From Lachnospiraceae bacterium UBA3310 (lineage in GTDB: Bacteria > Bacillota > Clostridia > Lachnospirales > Lachnospiraceae): a stretch of 64,000 nt of DNA. How positions within the stretch are numbered: position 1 is the stretch's first letter; the number at the start of each line of letters is the position of its first letter. The stretch is taken from the NCBI GenBank assembly GCA_002361355.1, contig DESQ01000038.1:1-64000 (forward strand), in the 5' to 3' direction. Positions 7,905 to 16,431 of this stretch are shown piece by piece. The notes under the pieces are model-generated. The model had not been told where the DNA came from and did not search any database. It saw only the letters and a program-made list of their open reading frames with translations. The position numbers were made by a program, and so were the translations under genes.

Positions 7905-9803
7905 ATGGAAGAAAACAAAGATTTCAAGCCGTATATTCCTGCGGAAAAAATTACCCCGGAATTTACGGTGACATCAATTATCATGGGAATTATCCTTGCC
8001 ATCGTATTTGGTGCGGCTAACGCATATCTTGGTCTTCGTGTAGGTATGACAGTGTCCGCGTCGATACCTGCGGCGGTTATTTCTATGGGTGTGATCCGCG
8101 TGATTATGAAGAAAAACTCCATCCTGGAGAGTAATATGGTGCAGACCATCGGTTCTGCAGGCGAGTCTTTAGCAGCCGGCGCCATCTTTACGATGCCTGC
8201 GCTTTTCCTGTGGGCGGAGGAAGGGCTCTGCGGTATGCCGAGCCTGGTGGAGATTACGCTGATCGCACTCTGCGGCGGTATTTTGGGCGTGCTGTTTATG
8301 ATTCCCCTTCGCAATGCGCTGATCGTGAAGGAACATGCGACCCTGCTCTATCCGGAAGGCACGGCGTGCGCGGAAGTGCTTCTGGCAGGAGAGGAGGGCG
8401 GCTCCAACGCTTCCACCGTGTTCAGCGGTATGGGTCTTGCGGCAATCTTTAAATTTATTGTGGACGGTATTAAGGTGATCCCTGCGGATGTGGCGGCGGA
8501 GTTTAAGTCTTTCAAGGGAGAGCTGGGCATGGAAGTGTATCCGGCGCTTCTCGGCGTGGGCTATATCGTAGGGCCGAAGATCGCTTCCTATATGTTTGTG
8601 GGTTCGCTGTTTGGCTGGATGGTAATTATCCCGATGATCTGTCTGTTTGGCGCAGATACCTGGATGTATCCCGCGGATGTGGGTACTACCATCGGGCAGC
8701 TCTATGCGGGCGGCGGTGCCAGCGCGATCTGGGGTTCCTATGTGAGATACATCGGCGCGGGCGCGATCGCTACGGGCGGCATCATTTCCCTGATCAAATC
8801 CCTGCCGCTGATCATCACGACGTTCCGTGACTCGATTAAGAGCATGAAGGGCGGCAAGAATACCAGCGATGCGAGAACGGCACAGGATCTGCCCATGAGT
8901 ATCGTGCTGATCGGTATCGTGGCCATGATCGTGATCATCTGGCTTGTGCCGGCGATCCCGGTTAATATTCTGGGTGCGCTTCTTATCGTGGTGTTTGGTT
9001 TCTTTTTTGCTACGGTCTCCTCCCGTATGGTGGGACTGATCGGAAGCTCCAATAACCCGGTTTCCGGTATGGCGATTGCAACGCTTCTGATTGCGACCAT
9101 TACCATCAAGGCGACGGGCGACAGCGGTATTACAGGTATGATGGGCGCCATTGCCATCGGCTCCGTGATCTGTATCATTGCGGCGATTGCGGGCGATACG
9201 TCACAGGACTTGAAGACCGGATATCTTCTGGGTGCAACGCCGAAGAAGCAGCAGATCGGTGAGCTGGTGGGCGTGGTCGCTTCCGGCCTTGCCATCGGCG
9301 GCGTGCTCTATCTTCTGAACGCGGCTTGGGGCTACGGCGGTGCGGAAGTTCCGGCTCCTCAGGCTACTTTGATGAAGATGATCGTAGAGGGTATCATGGG
9401 CGGCGAGCTGCCGTGGAACCTTGTATTTGTCGGTGTATTTCTGGCGCTTGGTTTGGAAATCCTGCGGATTCCTGTTATGCCTTTCGCTATCGGCCTGTAT
9501 CTGCCGATTTATCTGAATGCCAGCATTATGATCGGCGGCGTTGTGCGCATGTTCATGGATGGCAGGAAGAAGGTGGATGCGAAGACGAAGGAGAGACAGT
9601 CAACAGACGGTACGTTGTACTGTGCGGGTATGATTGCGGGTGAAGGTCTGGTAGGTATTCTCTTAGCCATCCTTGCGGTCTGCGGCGTTACCATGGACTT
9701 GTCGGGTTCTTTGAATCTGGGCAATATCGGCGGTGTTGTGCTGATGATAGTTATGATCCTTTGCCTGTTAAGGTTCTCCCTGTGGAAGAAGAGTAAGAAT
9801 TGA
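7905..9803 (+). CDS. OPT family oligopeptide transporter
   Basis: 632 residues with about 14-16 hydrophobic helices, the size and repeat pattern of the prokaryotic OPT (oligopeptide transporter) family. Family-like segments include GIILAIVFGAANAYLGLRVG near the N-terminus, LYPEGTACAEVL, and the C-terminal MPFAIGLYLPIYLNASIMIGG. It should sit in the cytoplasmic membrane and import peptides or metal chelates; the substrate is unknown. SD AGAAGGAGATG precedes ATG 7905. Its stop overlaps the next start (TGATG), so it is coupled to the PqqD-like gene. Confidence 0.92.
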   Translation: MEENKDFKPYIPAEKITPEFTVTSIIMGIILAIVFGAANAYLGLRVGMTVSASIPAAVISMGVIRVIMKKNSILESNMVQTIGSAGESLAAGAIFTMPALFLWAEEGLCGMPSLVEITLIALCGGILGVLFMIPLRNALIVKEHATLLYPEGTACAEVLLAGEEGGSNASTVFSGMGLAAIFKFIVDGIKVIPADVAAEFKSFKGELGMEVYPALLGVGYIVGPKIASYMFVGSLFGWMVIIPMICLFGADTWMYPADVGTTIGQLYAGGGASAIWGSYVRYIGAGAIATGGIISLIKSLPLIITTFRDSIKSMKGGKNTSDARTAQDLPMSIVLIGIVAMIVIIWLVPAIPVNILGALLIVVFGFFFATVSSRMVGLIGSSNNPVSGMAIATLLIATITIKATGDSGITGMMGAIAIGSVICIIAAIAGDTSQDLKTGYLLGATPKKQQIGELVGVVASGLAIGGVLYLLNAAWGYGGAEVPAPQATLMKMIVEGIMGGELPWNLVFVGVFLALGLEILRIPVMPFAIGLYLPIYLNASIMIGGVVRMFMDGRKKVDAKTKERQSTDGTLYCAGMIAGEGLVGILLAILAVCGVTMDLSGSLNLGNIGGVVLMIVMILCLLRFSLWKKSKN

Positions 9804-10156
9804 TGAAAAAGAAAAAGCAGCAGAAAAATTATCTGGATCTGATACCGGAAAGAAATGCGGCGCTTGTATGGACACAGGACGACGAGGGAATCGTCGTCCT
9901 GGAAGTCGAAAATACAGGCGTCTTTAACCGGATTGCACAGAAACTCTTTCGGCGTCCGAAAGTGACGAAGGTGCATATGGAGAAATACGGCAGCTTCCTC
10001 TGGCCGCTCATCGACGGCAGGCGGACAGTGATGGAGCTTGCCGATCTCCAGAAAGCACAGTTCGGAGAGGAAGTGGAGCCTCTGTACCCGCGGGTGGTGA
10101 AATATATGCAGATCATGGAGAGCTATCATTTTATTGGGTTTCGGGAGCAGGTGTAA
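9803..10156 (+). CDS. PqqD-family protein
   Basis: 117 residues. After a lysine-rich start (KKKKQQKN) the sequence follows the PqqD pattern: LDLIPERNAALVW, a VLEVENTGVFNRIAQ segment, and WPLIDGRRTVMELADLQKAQFG with a downstream helix. PqqD proteins present ribosomally made peptides to modifying radical SAM enzymes. No precursor peptide or radical SAM enzyme is next to it; instead it is translationally coupled to an OPT peptide transporter. The ATG at 9803 overlaps the transporter stop, and a TTG just before it is less likely. A peptide-binding accessory role for the transporter is inferred. Confidence 0.75.
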   Translation: MKKKKQQKNYLDLIPERNAALVWTQDDEGIVVLEVENTGVFNRIAQKLFRRPKVTKVHMEKYGSFLWPLIDGRRTVMELADLQKAQFGEEVEPLYPRVVKYMQIMESYHFIGFREQV

Positions 10157-10217
10157 TGTATTTGCATTCCGCGGCTCTTTTTTTATTACATTTAGTATAA
10201 CATAGCGCAAAAACATA

Positions 10218-10246
10218 TTGTCAAAAAAATATCAATGTGGTATTAT
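10218..10246 (+). promoter_or_regulatory. Promoter of the ECF S component-coaX-coaBC-ispF cluster
   Basis: TTGTCA (10218-10223), 17-base spacer, TATTAT (10241-10246), about 50 bases upstream of the S-component start. Confidence 0.65.
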
Positions 10247-10295
10247 GACACCGTATTGTATCTCTTATGAGAATAATAACAGGAGGATTTGTACC

Positions 10296-11159
10296 ATGAA
10301 AAATGAAAAGACCTATGAACTGGTGCTTACGGCACTGTTCACCGCCATAATCGTGATTATGGCATTCACACCACTGGGATATATCCCGCTTGTCGTGATC
10401 AATGCGACGATCATTCACATCCCGGTAATCCTTGGAGCGCTATTTCTCGGACCGAAGAAAGGTGCATTTTTAGGATTCGTATTCGGACTTACCAGCTTTA
10501 TCAACAACACATTTAAGGCGGCTACGGCATCGGCATTTGTATTTTCGCCGGTTCTGGCCTACAATGTAGTCGGTGTATCGGGTATCTTTAAGAGCCTGTA
10601 CATCTGCTTTGTGCCGAGAATTTTAGTCGGCGTTGTGCCTTATTTTGTCTATATCCTGATTCGCAGAGCGTTAAAGAGCGAACAGAAAACGGCGCGTATT
10701 GTTGTTGATGCGGCGGCATCTTTGATTTTGTTTCTTTCCGTAAGGGCATTTTTAATACGGTTACTGCCGGAGGCAGTTACTCCGCTGATCTGTACCCTGA
10801 TAGGCCTTTTGGCCGGCGTTGTGCTGATGGTGGTACTCACGGTGAGCGGCAGCAGGAAGGGAAGTGCAAACATTGCGCTTGCTTATGCAGGACTGGCCGG
10901 CGCTTTCACCAATACCCTGTTTGTCATGAGCGGTATCTTTATCCTGTATAAAGAGGCTTACGCGCAGGCGGTTGGCGTTGCCGGTGAGGCAGTTCTTGAT
11001 GTGATCATGGGCGTTGTGACCTTTAATGGCATTGTGGAGGCAGTGGTTGCGGCGATCATCGTGGCAGGCGTCGGCTATGCCCTGACAAGGGTAAAGCCCA
11101 TTTATGAGAAAAGTGAGCAAAAAAACGAGCATGTAGATAAAATGGCAGCCCGCGCTTAG
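10296..11159 (+). CDS. ECF transporter substrate-binding (S) component, possibly for pantothenate
   Basis: 287 residues with six or more hydrophobic helices. The N-terminal part (LTALFTAIIVIMAFTPLG, then IHIPVILGALFLGPKKG and FGLTSFINN) is typical of energy-coupling-factor S components, which bind a vitamin and dock on a shared EcfA/A'/T module. ATG 10296 has AGGAGG at the right distance; the frame extends upstream without an SD. The next genes are pantothenate kinase and CoaBC, so pantothenate is the likely substrate by context. It is longer than a minimal S component and has an extra hydrophobic stretch. No ECF module genes are in the window. Confidence 0.85.
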   Translation: MKNEKTYELVLTALFTAIIVIMAFTPLGYIPLVVINATIIHIPVILGALFLGPKKGAFLGFVFGLTSFINNTFKAATASAFVFSPVLAYNVVGVSGIFKSLYICFVPRILVGVVPYFVYILIRRALKSEQKTARIVVDAAASLILFLSVRAFLIRLLPEAVTPLICTLIGLLAGVVLMVVLTVSGSRKGSANIALAYAGLAGAFTNTLFVMSGIFILYKEAYAQAVGVAGEAVLDVIMGVVTFNGIVEAVVAAIIVAGVGYALTRVKPIYEKSEQKNEHVDKMAARA

Positions 11160-11219
11160 TGAGCACGGATTTGCGAGGATAGCACACAGAGAACAATACA
11201 AAGAAAGCAGGGAAAAGGC

Positions 11220-11987
11220 ATGATTTTAGCGATTGACATTGGCAATACCAATATTGTCATCGGATGTATTGACGGGGAGAAGGTATGCTTCGTGGAGCGT
11301 GTGTCCACCGATTTGTCAAAGACAGAGCTGGAATATGTGATGGCGTTTCACGCATTGTTTGAACTCTATCACATTGACAGGGCGGATATTACGGGAAGCA
11401 TCATCTCCTCGGTCGTGCCGCCCCTCAATAATGTCGTAAAGACCGGTCTTGAGAAAATGTTTCATCAGGCGCCAATGGTGGTCGGGCCAGGACTCAAGAC
11501 AGGACTCAATATTTTAATGGATAATCCGGCCCAGCTTGGGTCGGATCTGGTGGTAAACGCAGTGGCGGGCCTGCATTACTACGGCGCGCCGATCATCATG
11601 ATTGATATGGGCACCGCTACCACCATCAGCGTAGTGGATGAGAAAAAGAATTATATAGGAGGCATGATTCTGCCGGGGGTTAAGGTTTCCCTGGACTCTC
11701 TGGTTAACCGCACCTCCCAGCTTCCCAGAATCAGTCTGGAGCCGCCAAAGAAGGTGATCGGCAGAAATACCATAGACTGTATGAAGAGCGGTATCGTGAT
11801 GGGACAGGCGGCCTGTCTGGACGGCATGATCGAGCGCATTTATGACGAGCTTGGCTATGAGGCGCCGGTAGTGGCGACGGGAGGCCTTGCGGGAAGCATT
11901 GTCCCCTATTGTAAGAAGAAAATTGTCTGCGACAACGAGCTCACCCTGAAAGGGCTGGGTCTGATTTATCACAAAAATCTTGCGTGA
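11220..11987 (+). CDS. coaX: Type III pantothenate kinase
   Basis: 255 residues, the usual CoaX length. It phosphorylates pantothenate with ATP, the first step of coenzyme A synthesis, in the cytoplasm. The N-terminal ASKHA phosphate loop LAIDIGNTN is present. DMGTATTISVV provides the second ATP-binding motif, and VATGGLAGSI near the C-terminus the third. SD AAGCAGGGAAAAGG precedes ATG 11220. It lies between the ECF S component and coaBC. Confidence 0.95.
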   Translation: MILAIDIGNTNIVIGCIDGEKVCFVERVSTDLSKTELEYVMAFHALFELYHIDRADITGSIISSVVPPLNNVVKTGLEKMFHQAPMVVGPGLKTGLNILMDNPAQLGSDLVVNAVAGLHYYGAPIIMIDMGTATTISVVDEKKNYIGGMILPGVKVSLDSLVNRTSQLPRISLEPPKKVIGRNTIDCMKSGIVMGQAACLDGMIERIYDELGYEAPVVATGGLAGSIVPYCKKKIVCDNELTLKGLGLIYHKNLA

Positions 11988-12004
11988 GCGGAAAGAGGAA
12001 ACAC

Positions 12005-13207
12005 ATGTTATTAAAAGGGAAACACATTGTTTTGGGTGTCAGTGGCAGTATAGCGGCTTACAAAATCGCATCGCTCGCCAGCATGCTTGCGAAAAAACAG
12101 GCCGATGTTACCGTGATTATGACGCCGAACGCAGCCAATTTCATTAACCCCATCACCTTTGAGTCGCTTACGGGAAACAAGTGCCTGGTGGACACCTTCG
12201 ACCGAAATTTTCAATTTAACGTAGAGCATGTGGCGCTTGCGAAGCTGGCGGATGTGTTTCTGGTGGCGCCTGCCTCTGCGGATGTGATCGCAAAGGCTGC
12301 CTGTGGCATTGCGGACGATATGCTGACAACGACCCTTCTGGCATGCCAATGTCCGAAGATTTTTGCGCCGGCGATGAATACCCGGATGTATGAAAATCCC
12401 ATTGTGCAGGATAATATAAAGAAACTGAAAGATTACAGTATGGAAGTGATAGATCCCGCGTCGGGGTATCTTGCCTGCGGGGATGTGGGCGCGGGCAAAA
12501 TGCCGGAACCGGAGATCCTTTTCGAGGCGATTGTGCATGCGCTGACACCGAGGGATATGGAAGGGAAAAAGCTGCTTGTCACGGCGGGGCCCACACAGGA
12601 GAAGCTGGATCCGGTGCGCTATATCAGCAATCATTCATCGGGCAGGATGGGATACGCCATTGCGAGGCAGGCGATGATGCGTGGCGCGGATGTGACGCTC
12701 GTCTCAGGGAAAACGGATTTACAGCCGCCCATGGGCGTGCGGTTTGTATCGGTTGTGTCTGCGGCGGATATGGCGCAGGCGGTAAAGGAGTCGGCGCCTG
12801 AACAGGATATTATCATCAAGGCGGCGGCGGTGGCGGACTATTGTCCGGCAGCAGTGGCGCAGGAGAAGATGAAGAAGAAGGACGGAGAGCTGTCCATCGC
12901 CCTGGAGCGCACGGAGGATATTCTGGCGTGGCTTGGCGCCAACCGGAGGGACGGGCAGTTTTTGTGCGGTTTTTCCATGGAAACGGAACATCTGTTGGAA
13001 AATTCGCGGGCGAAGTTGGAAAAGAAGAAGATCGACATGATTGTGGCAAACAATCTGAGGCAGGAAGGTGCGGGCTTTGGCACAGACACCAATGTGGTGA
13101 CCATCCTCACGAGGGAAGATACCATCGAATTGCCGCTTATGTCCAAGGAGGAAGTGGCGGACAGGCTGCTTGACTGCATTCTTGGCAAGAAAGAGAGATT
13201 AAGATAA
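12005..13207 (+). CDS. coaBC: Bifunctional phosphopantothenoylcysteine decarboxylase / phosphopantothenate-cysteine ligase
   Basis: 400 residues. The N-terminal CoaC flavoprotein domain (about 1-185) shows VLGVSGSIAAYK, the catalytic His in FNVEHVALA, and the PAMN motif in FAPAMNTRMY. The C-terminal CoaB domain (about 186-400) shows LVTAGPTQEKLDPVRYISN and KAAAVADY. Together they ligate cysteine to 4-phosphopantothenate and decarboxylate the product. ATG 12005 follows AAAGAGG and gives the standard N-terminus; an in-frame GTG at 11984 overlapping coaX is less likely. Only one base separates it from ispF. Confidence 0.95.
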   Translation: MLLKGKHIVLGVSGSIAAYKIASLASMLAKKQADVTVIMTPNAANFINPITFESLTGNKCLVDTFDRNFQFNVEHVALAKLADVFLVAPASADVIAKAACGIADDMLTTTLLACQCPKIFAPAMNTRMYENPIVQDNIKKLKDYSMEVIDPASGYLACGDVGAGKMPEPEILFEAIVHALTPRDMEGKKLLVTAGPTQEKLDPVRYISNHSSGRMGYAIARQAMMRGADVTLVSGKTDLQPPMGVRFVSVVSAADMAQAVKESAPEQDIIIKAAAVADYCPAAVAQEKMKKKDGELSIALERTEDILAWLGANRRDGQFLCGFSMETEHLLENSRAKLEKKKIDMIVANNLRQEGAGFGTDTNVVTILTREDTIELPLMSKEEVADRLLDCILGKKERLR

Positions 13208-13208
13208 G

Positions 13209-13757
13209 ATGAGAATTGGAACAGGGTATGATGTACACAGAATGGCGGAAGGACGAAAATGTATCGTCGGCGGGGTGGAAATTCCGTATGAAAAAGGGCT
13301 TCTCGGACACTCCGATGCGGATGTGCTTCTCCATGCCGTGATGGACGCCCTGCTCGGCGCGGCGGCTCTTGGGGATATCGGCAAGCATTTTCCGGATACA
13401 GACCCCGCCTATAAAGGCATTTCCTCCATAAGGCTTTTGGAGCATGTGGCGAAGCTTTTGGAGGAAAATTTGTTTTTGGTGGAAAATATCGACGCTACCA
13501 TCATCGCGCAGGCGCCTAAAATGCGGCCCTACATCGACCAGATGCGGGAGAATATCGCAAAAACGCTGGGGATTGAAGTAAGCCAGGTGAATGTGAAGGC
13601 CACCACCGAGGAAGGGCTTGGCTTTACCGGAAGGGGCGAGGGCATTTCCGCACAGGCGGTCTGTCTGCTCACAAGTCCGAGAGATCTCTACAGTGAAGAT
13701 GTGGGCGCACGGGGCTGTGAGGGCTGCCCGGGATGTGGCCGGAGCAATGGGGAATAG
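13209..13757 (+). CDS. ispF: 2-C-methyl-D-erythritol 2,4-cyclodiphosphate synthase
   Basis: 182 residues. It cyclises CDP-ME-2-phosphate in the MEP isoprenoid pathway. Metal ligands Asp8, His10 (GYDVHR) and His42 are present, as are HSDADVLLHA and the C-terminal KATTEEGLGFTGRGEGI motif. IspF usually ends shortly after this at about 157-160 residues; here an extra tail of about 25 residues with three cysteines (GCEGCPGC) follows. ATG 13209 comes one base after the coaBC stop with only GAAAGAG as a distant SD, suggesting coupling. The tail is in frame with no sign of frameshift. Confidence 0.93.
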   Translation: MRIGTGYDVHRMAEGRKCIVGGVEIPYEKGLLGHSDADVLLHAVMDALLGAAALGDIGKHFPDTDPAYKGISSIRLLEHVAKLLEENLFLVENIDATIIAQAPKMRPYIDQMRENIAKTLGIEVSQVNVKATTEEGLGFTGRGEGISAQAVCLLTSPRDLYSEDVGARGCEGCPGCGRSNGE

Positions 13758-13786
13758 ATGCTGTGTGAAAAAGAGGGGGAGAACAG

Positions 13787-15427
13787 ATGAGGAAAAGAGC
13801 AGGCAGCATATTGGCGTTACTGGTATTTTTGGGCGTTGTGTTTGGCACAGCGCCCGAAGGCGTGTTTGAGCATAAAACAGTGCAGGAGTGCAGGACTGCG
13901 CCGGAACGTGAAGCGGCGCGGGAAGTGGAGGTTGAGATACCGTCGGAAACGATCGGCTTTACGGACGGTCAGGAGACAACGGGAAATATAGAAAGCTGGG
14001 AAGCAGCGGCTCGATTGGAAAGACAGGCGCAGGTGACAATTGCGTATGATGACAGAATAGTGCCGGCGAAGTACGGGGAGGAAGTGCTTGACACCGGGTA
14101 CCTATATACGGATGATTTGTCTTTGTTGGAGGGAGCAGGTGAGACCGGGCATTATTATGCGTACTGTGACGGTAAGATCTATTGCCGCCGATACCATGAG
14201 GACTCTTTTGAGGAAGGGGGACTGTGGGGGAATTATGCGCCGGTTCCGGACACAGAGAAGGAAATAGTCTGTATTGATCAGGAGGGTGCGGCGACAGAAC
14301 TTTTTAAGGATAGAGGTTGTGGAGATCTTTATTTGATCGGGAAAAGATTCTATATGACGGAATGCAGGGGCTTAGGTTCTGATGAGGAATATGAGATCTA
14401 TTCTGTGGATATGGAGGGAAATGACCGGGTCGATTACGGGATTGGAGAAATAAAGGCTGTCGATGAGAAGAGAAATAGCTTGATTCTGGAGATACAGGAG
14501 GGAGAGGATGGGCGTGTAAGCGATTATCGTGTGTTAGACTGCGATAGCGGTACATGCGTGAGCCTCTTTTCTTTTTCGGAAGAGGATAATCCGGAAGAGC
14601 AGGGACACTGGAGCTTTGAGGCGTATCAGGACGGCTGGGTTTATGTGTCCTGTCTTAAATGGGAATGGAGTGATGTAAGGGAGGGTACCGGGAAAACAGT
14701 ATTATATGCAGTATCCACAGAGGGAATCTGGCAGGAGGTTATCACGGTAACTTCGGAGGAAACAGCTTTCATTGAAGATATCGTTCATCTGGAGGTTTTG
14801 GACGACAGGCTCTTTTTTACCTATGGCGGCTATCACGGGACAATGCAGGCTTATCAGGGCGGCAGGCTTGTCACTGTGAAGCGGGATGGTACGGATTATC
14901 GTTCCGTGCAGGGCCCCGGCACGAATGAAGCGTATCCAAGTGATATTTTTTATTTGATACGGGATGAGGGGAGGATACTGGTATATTATCCAAATCCCTG
15001 CGTGGTGAAACGGGGTGATAACGATTATGAGCGCTACGAAGTAACTGTGTGGGATATTGATACGGGGACGTTATATCCGTCTGCCTTTCCGGCGTATTCT
15101 GTTTATAACAAATGGAATGGGATCTATATCAATAGCTGGGAGAAAAGCGTTTTGATGCTGCCGGAACATACGGGCAGGATTGTGAAAATTACAGAAAATC
15201 TGGAGGATTGCATAGAGGTGTTGTCGGATGAGACAACCGGTGAAAAGAGAACCCCGCATTTTGAACATTTGTATTATAAAAACGGTTATTTGTATTTCAA
15301 TGTGGAATACCGCAGGTGGAGCGAGGCGGACAGCGTAGGATGGCGGGACGGCTATCGCAGGGTGCGGACGCAAGTTTACCGCCTGAAACTTGGGGAAGAG
15401 AAGGCGGCGCTTCTATATGATTATTAA
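13787..15427 (+). CDS. Secreted protein of unknown function, possible beta-propeller
   Basis: 546 residues. An N-terminal basic stretch and hydrophobic segment (about 5-22) look like a signal peptide or anchor. The rest is rich in short beta-strand-like units with aromatic residues (YYAYCDGKIYCRRY, DLYLIGKRFYMTECRG, GWVYVSCLKW, RLFFTYGGYHG, GYLYFNVEYR). Such spacing suggests a beta-propeller similar to DUF5050-like extracytoplasmic proteins, but I do not recognise a named family. It has few lysines and many acidic residues, as many exported proteins do. It may be cotranscribed with ispF (29-base gap). It ends 8 bases from the converging sigH gene with no visible terminator. Confidence 0.65.
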   Translation: MRKRAGSILALLVFLGVVFGTAPEGVFEHKTVQECRTAPEREAAREVEVEIPSETIGFTDGQETTGNIESWEAAARLERQAQVTIAYDDRIVPAKYGEEVLDTGYLYTDDLSLLEGAGETGHYYAYCDGKIYCRRYHEDSFEEGGLWGNYAPVPDTEKEIVCIDQEGAATELFKDRGCGDLYLIGKRFYMTECRGLGSDEEYEIYSVDMEGNDRVDYGIGEIKAVDEKRNSLILEIQEGEDGRVSDYRVLDCDSGTCVSLFSFSEEDNPEEQGHWSFEAYQDGWVYVSCLKWEWSDVREGTGKTVLYAVSTEGIWQEVITVTSEETAFIEDIVHLEVLDDRLFFTYGGYHGTMQAYQGGRLVTVKRDGTDYRSVQGPGTNEAYPSDIFYLIRDEGRILVYYPNPCVVKRGDNDYERYEVTVWDIDTGTLYPSAFPAYSVYNKWNGIYINSWEKSVLMLPEHTGRIVKITENLEDCIEVLSDETTGEKRTPHFEHLYYKNGYLYFNVEYRRWSEADSVGWRDGYRRVRTQVYRLKLGEEKAALLYDY

Positions 15428-15435
15428 CACAGGAA

Positions 15436-16056
15436 TTATTTCATCGCCCTTCGGAGTTTTGTCTTGATTCTCTGGAGGGCGTTGTCCGTGGATTTCTCGT
15501 CCCGTCCCAGAACCTTTGCGATCTGCTGGTAGCCCATCCCTGTGAGATACAGGTCGAGCACCTGTTTCTCAAAACTGCTCAATTCCTGCTCGATGAGCAT
15601 TTCCAGCCGGTCTACATTTTCCTTATCGATGATCAGCGCTTCCGGATTCAGGTCGGAGGCGTCGGTCAGCACGTTGAGCAGGGATTCTTCCTCGTTTTCG
15701 CCGTCATGGTTCATGGAAACTTTTCCGTAGAGGGAGATGTAATTGTTTAGCGGGATGTGTTTCTGCCGTCTGGAAGCCTGTACCGCCGTGTACATCTGTC
15801 TGGAGACGCACAGATCCGCGAAGGTGAAAAAGCTGGCGTCCCGGCCGCTGTCGTAGTCGCGGATGGCCTTGAAAAGTCCGATCATGCCCTCCTGAATCAG
15901 ATCTTCGCTGTCTGCGCCCAGAATGTACATGGATTTCGCCTTGCTTCTCACCAGATTTTTATATTTATTCATGATGTAATCCGTGATGCCCTGTTCGCCG
16001 TCCCGCAGACGGATCAGGAGTTCTTCGTCGCTGTGTCCGGTATAGTTTTCCTGCAT
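15436..16056 (-). CDS. sigH: RNA polymerase sporulation sigma factor SigH
   Basis: 206 residues, matching SigH length. Region 2 is obvious (YILGADSEDLIQEGMIGLFKAIRDYD with FFTFADLCVSRQM), and region 4 shows FEKQVLDLYLTGMGYQQIAKVLGRDEKSTDNALQRIK. SigH drives early sporulation and transition-state genes in Firmicutes. SD AAAGGA precedes ATG 16056. It lies upstream of no obvious partner; rlmB and mrnC, its usual neighbourhood in Bacillus, are 4 kb away on the other strand. Confidence 0.9.
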   Translation of the reverse strand: MQENYTGHSDEELLIRLRDGEQGITDYIMNKYKNLVRSKAKSMYILGADSEDLIQEGMIGLFKAIRDYDSGRDASFFTFADLCVSRQMYTAVQASRRQKHIPLNNYISLYGKVSMNHDGENEEESLLNVLTDASDLNPEALIIDKENVDRLEMLIEQELSSFEKQVLDLYLTGMGYQQIAKVLGRDEKSTDNALQRIKTKLRRAMK

Positions 16057-16125
16057 AATAAATCCTTTTTGTGGAAATCACTTGATCAAAATTATATATG
16101 AGAAAAATTTAAACGCTCTTCTCTG

Positions 16126-16157
16126 AAAAAAGGAAGCCTTGTAAACACAAGGCTTCC
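16126..16157 (-). terminator. Terminator downstream of tRNA-Thr
   Basis: 10-bp perfect stem GGAAGCCTTG/CAAGGCTTCC (16132-16141 and 16148-16157) followed on the minus strand by a run of six T. Confidence 0.9.
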
Positions 16158-16171
16158 GACATTTCTAACAA

Positions 16172-16244
16172 AGCTGCTGACGGGAATCGGACCCGTGACC
16201 TCCGCACTACCAATGCGACGCTCTACCGACTGAGCCACAGCAGC
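16172..16244 (-). tRNA. tRNA-Thr (GGT anticodon)
   Basis: A complete cloverleaf can be folded on the minus strand. The acceptor stem is GCTGCTG/CAGCAGC, the D arm GCTC..GAGC, the anticodon stem TCGCA/TGCGG with loop TTGGTAG, and the T arm ACGGG/CCCGT with loop TCCGATT. The anticodon is GGT, reading ACC and ACT. The discriminator is T and CCA is not encoded. A strong promoter lies about 45 bases upstream and a terminator downstream. Confidence 0.95.
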
Positions 16245-16280
16245 CTGACAGGAAGGACGCGCCTTCCGTCACCGTTTCTC

Positions 16281-16309
16281 AGTGTATCAAAATATAATCT
16301 CTTTGTCAA
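16281..16309 (-). promoter_or_regulatory. tRNA-Thr promoter
   Basis: Minus strand TTGACA (16309-16304), 17-base spacer, TACACT (16286-16281). The short leader includes a hairpin formed by GGAAGG and CCTTCC around 16246-16271. Confidence 0.75.
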
Positions 16310-16358
16310 TACTTTCCGTAATTTCAGGAGCAATTTGCAGGGCCTGGATGGATTGTCA

Positions 16359-16388
16359 TTGCAATCATGCCGGCGATTATTGTATACT
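16359..16388 (+). promoter_or_regulatory. Promoter of the GH3 C-domain gene
   Basis: TTGCAA (16359-16364), 18-base spacer, TATACT (16383-16388), about 40 bases before ATG 16432. Confidence 0.5.
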
Positions 16389-16431
16389 ATATGCTTAGTA
16401 ATCAGATTGTATGCGGGAGGGAAAAGAGAGA

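Noticed and set aside
10157..10217. Terminator after the PqqD-like gene
   Set aside because: A T-run is present (TCTTTTTTTAT) but only short, interrupted stems (AATG/CATT, GAGC/GCTC) precede it.
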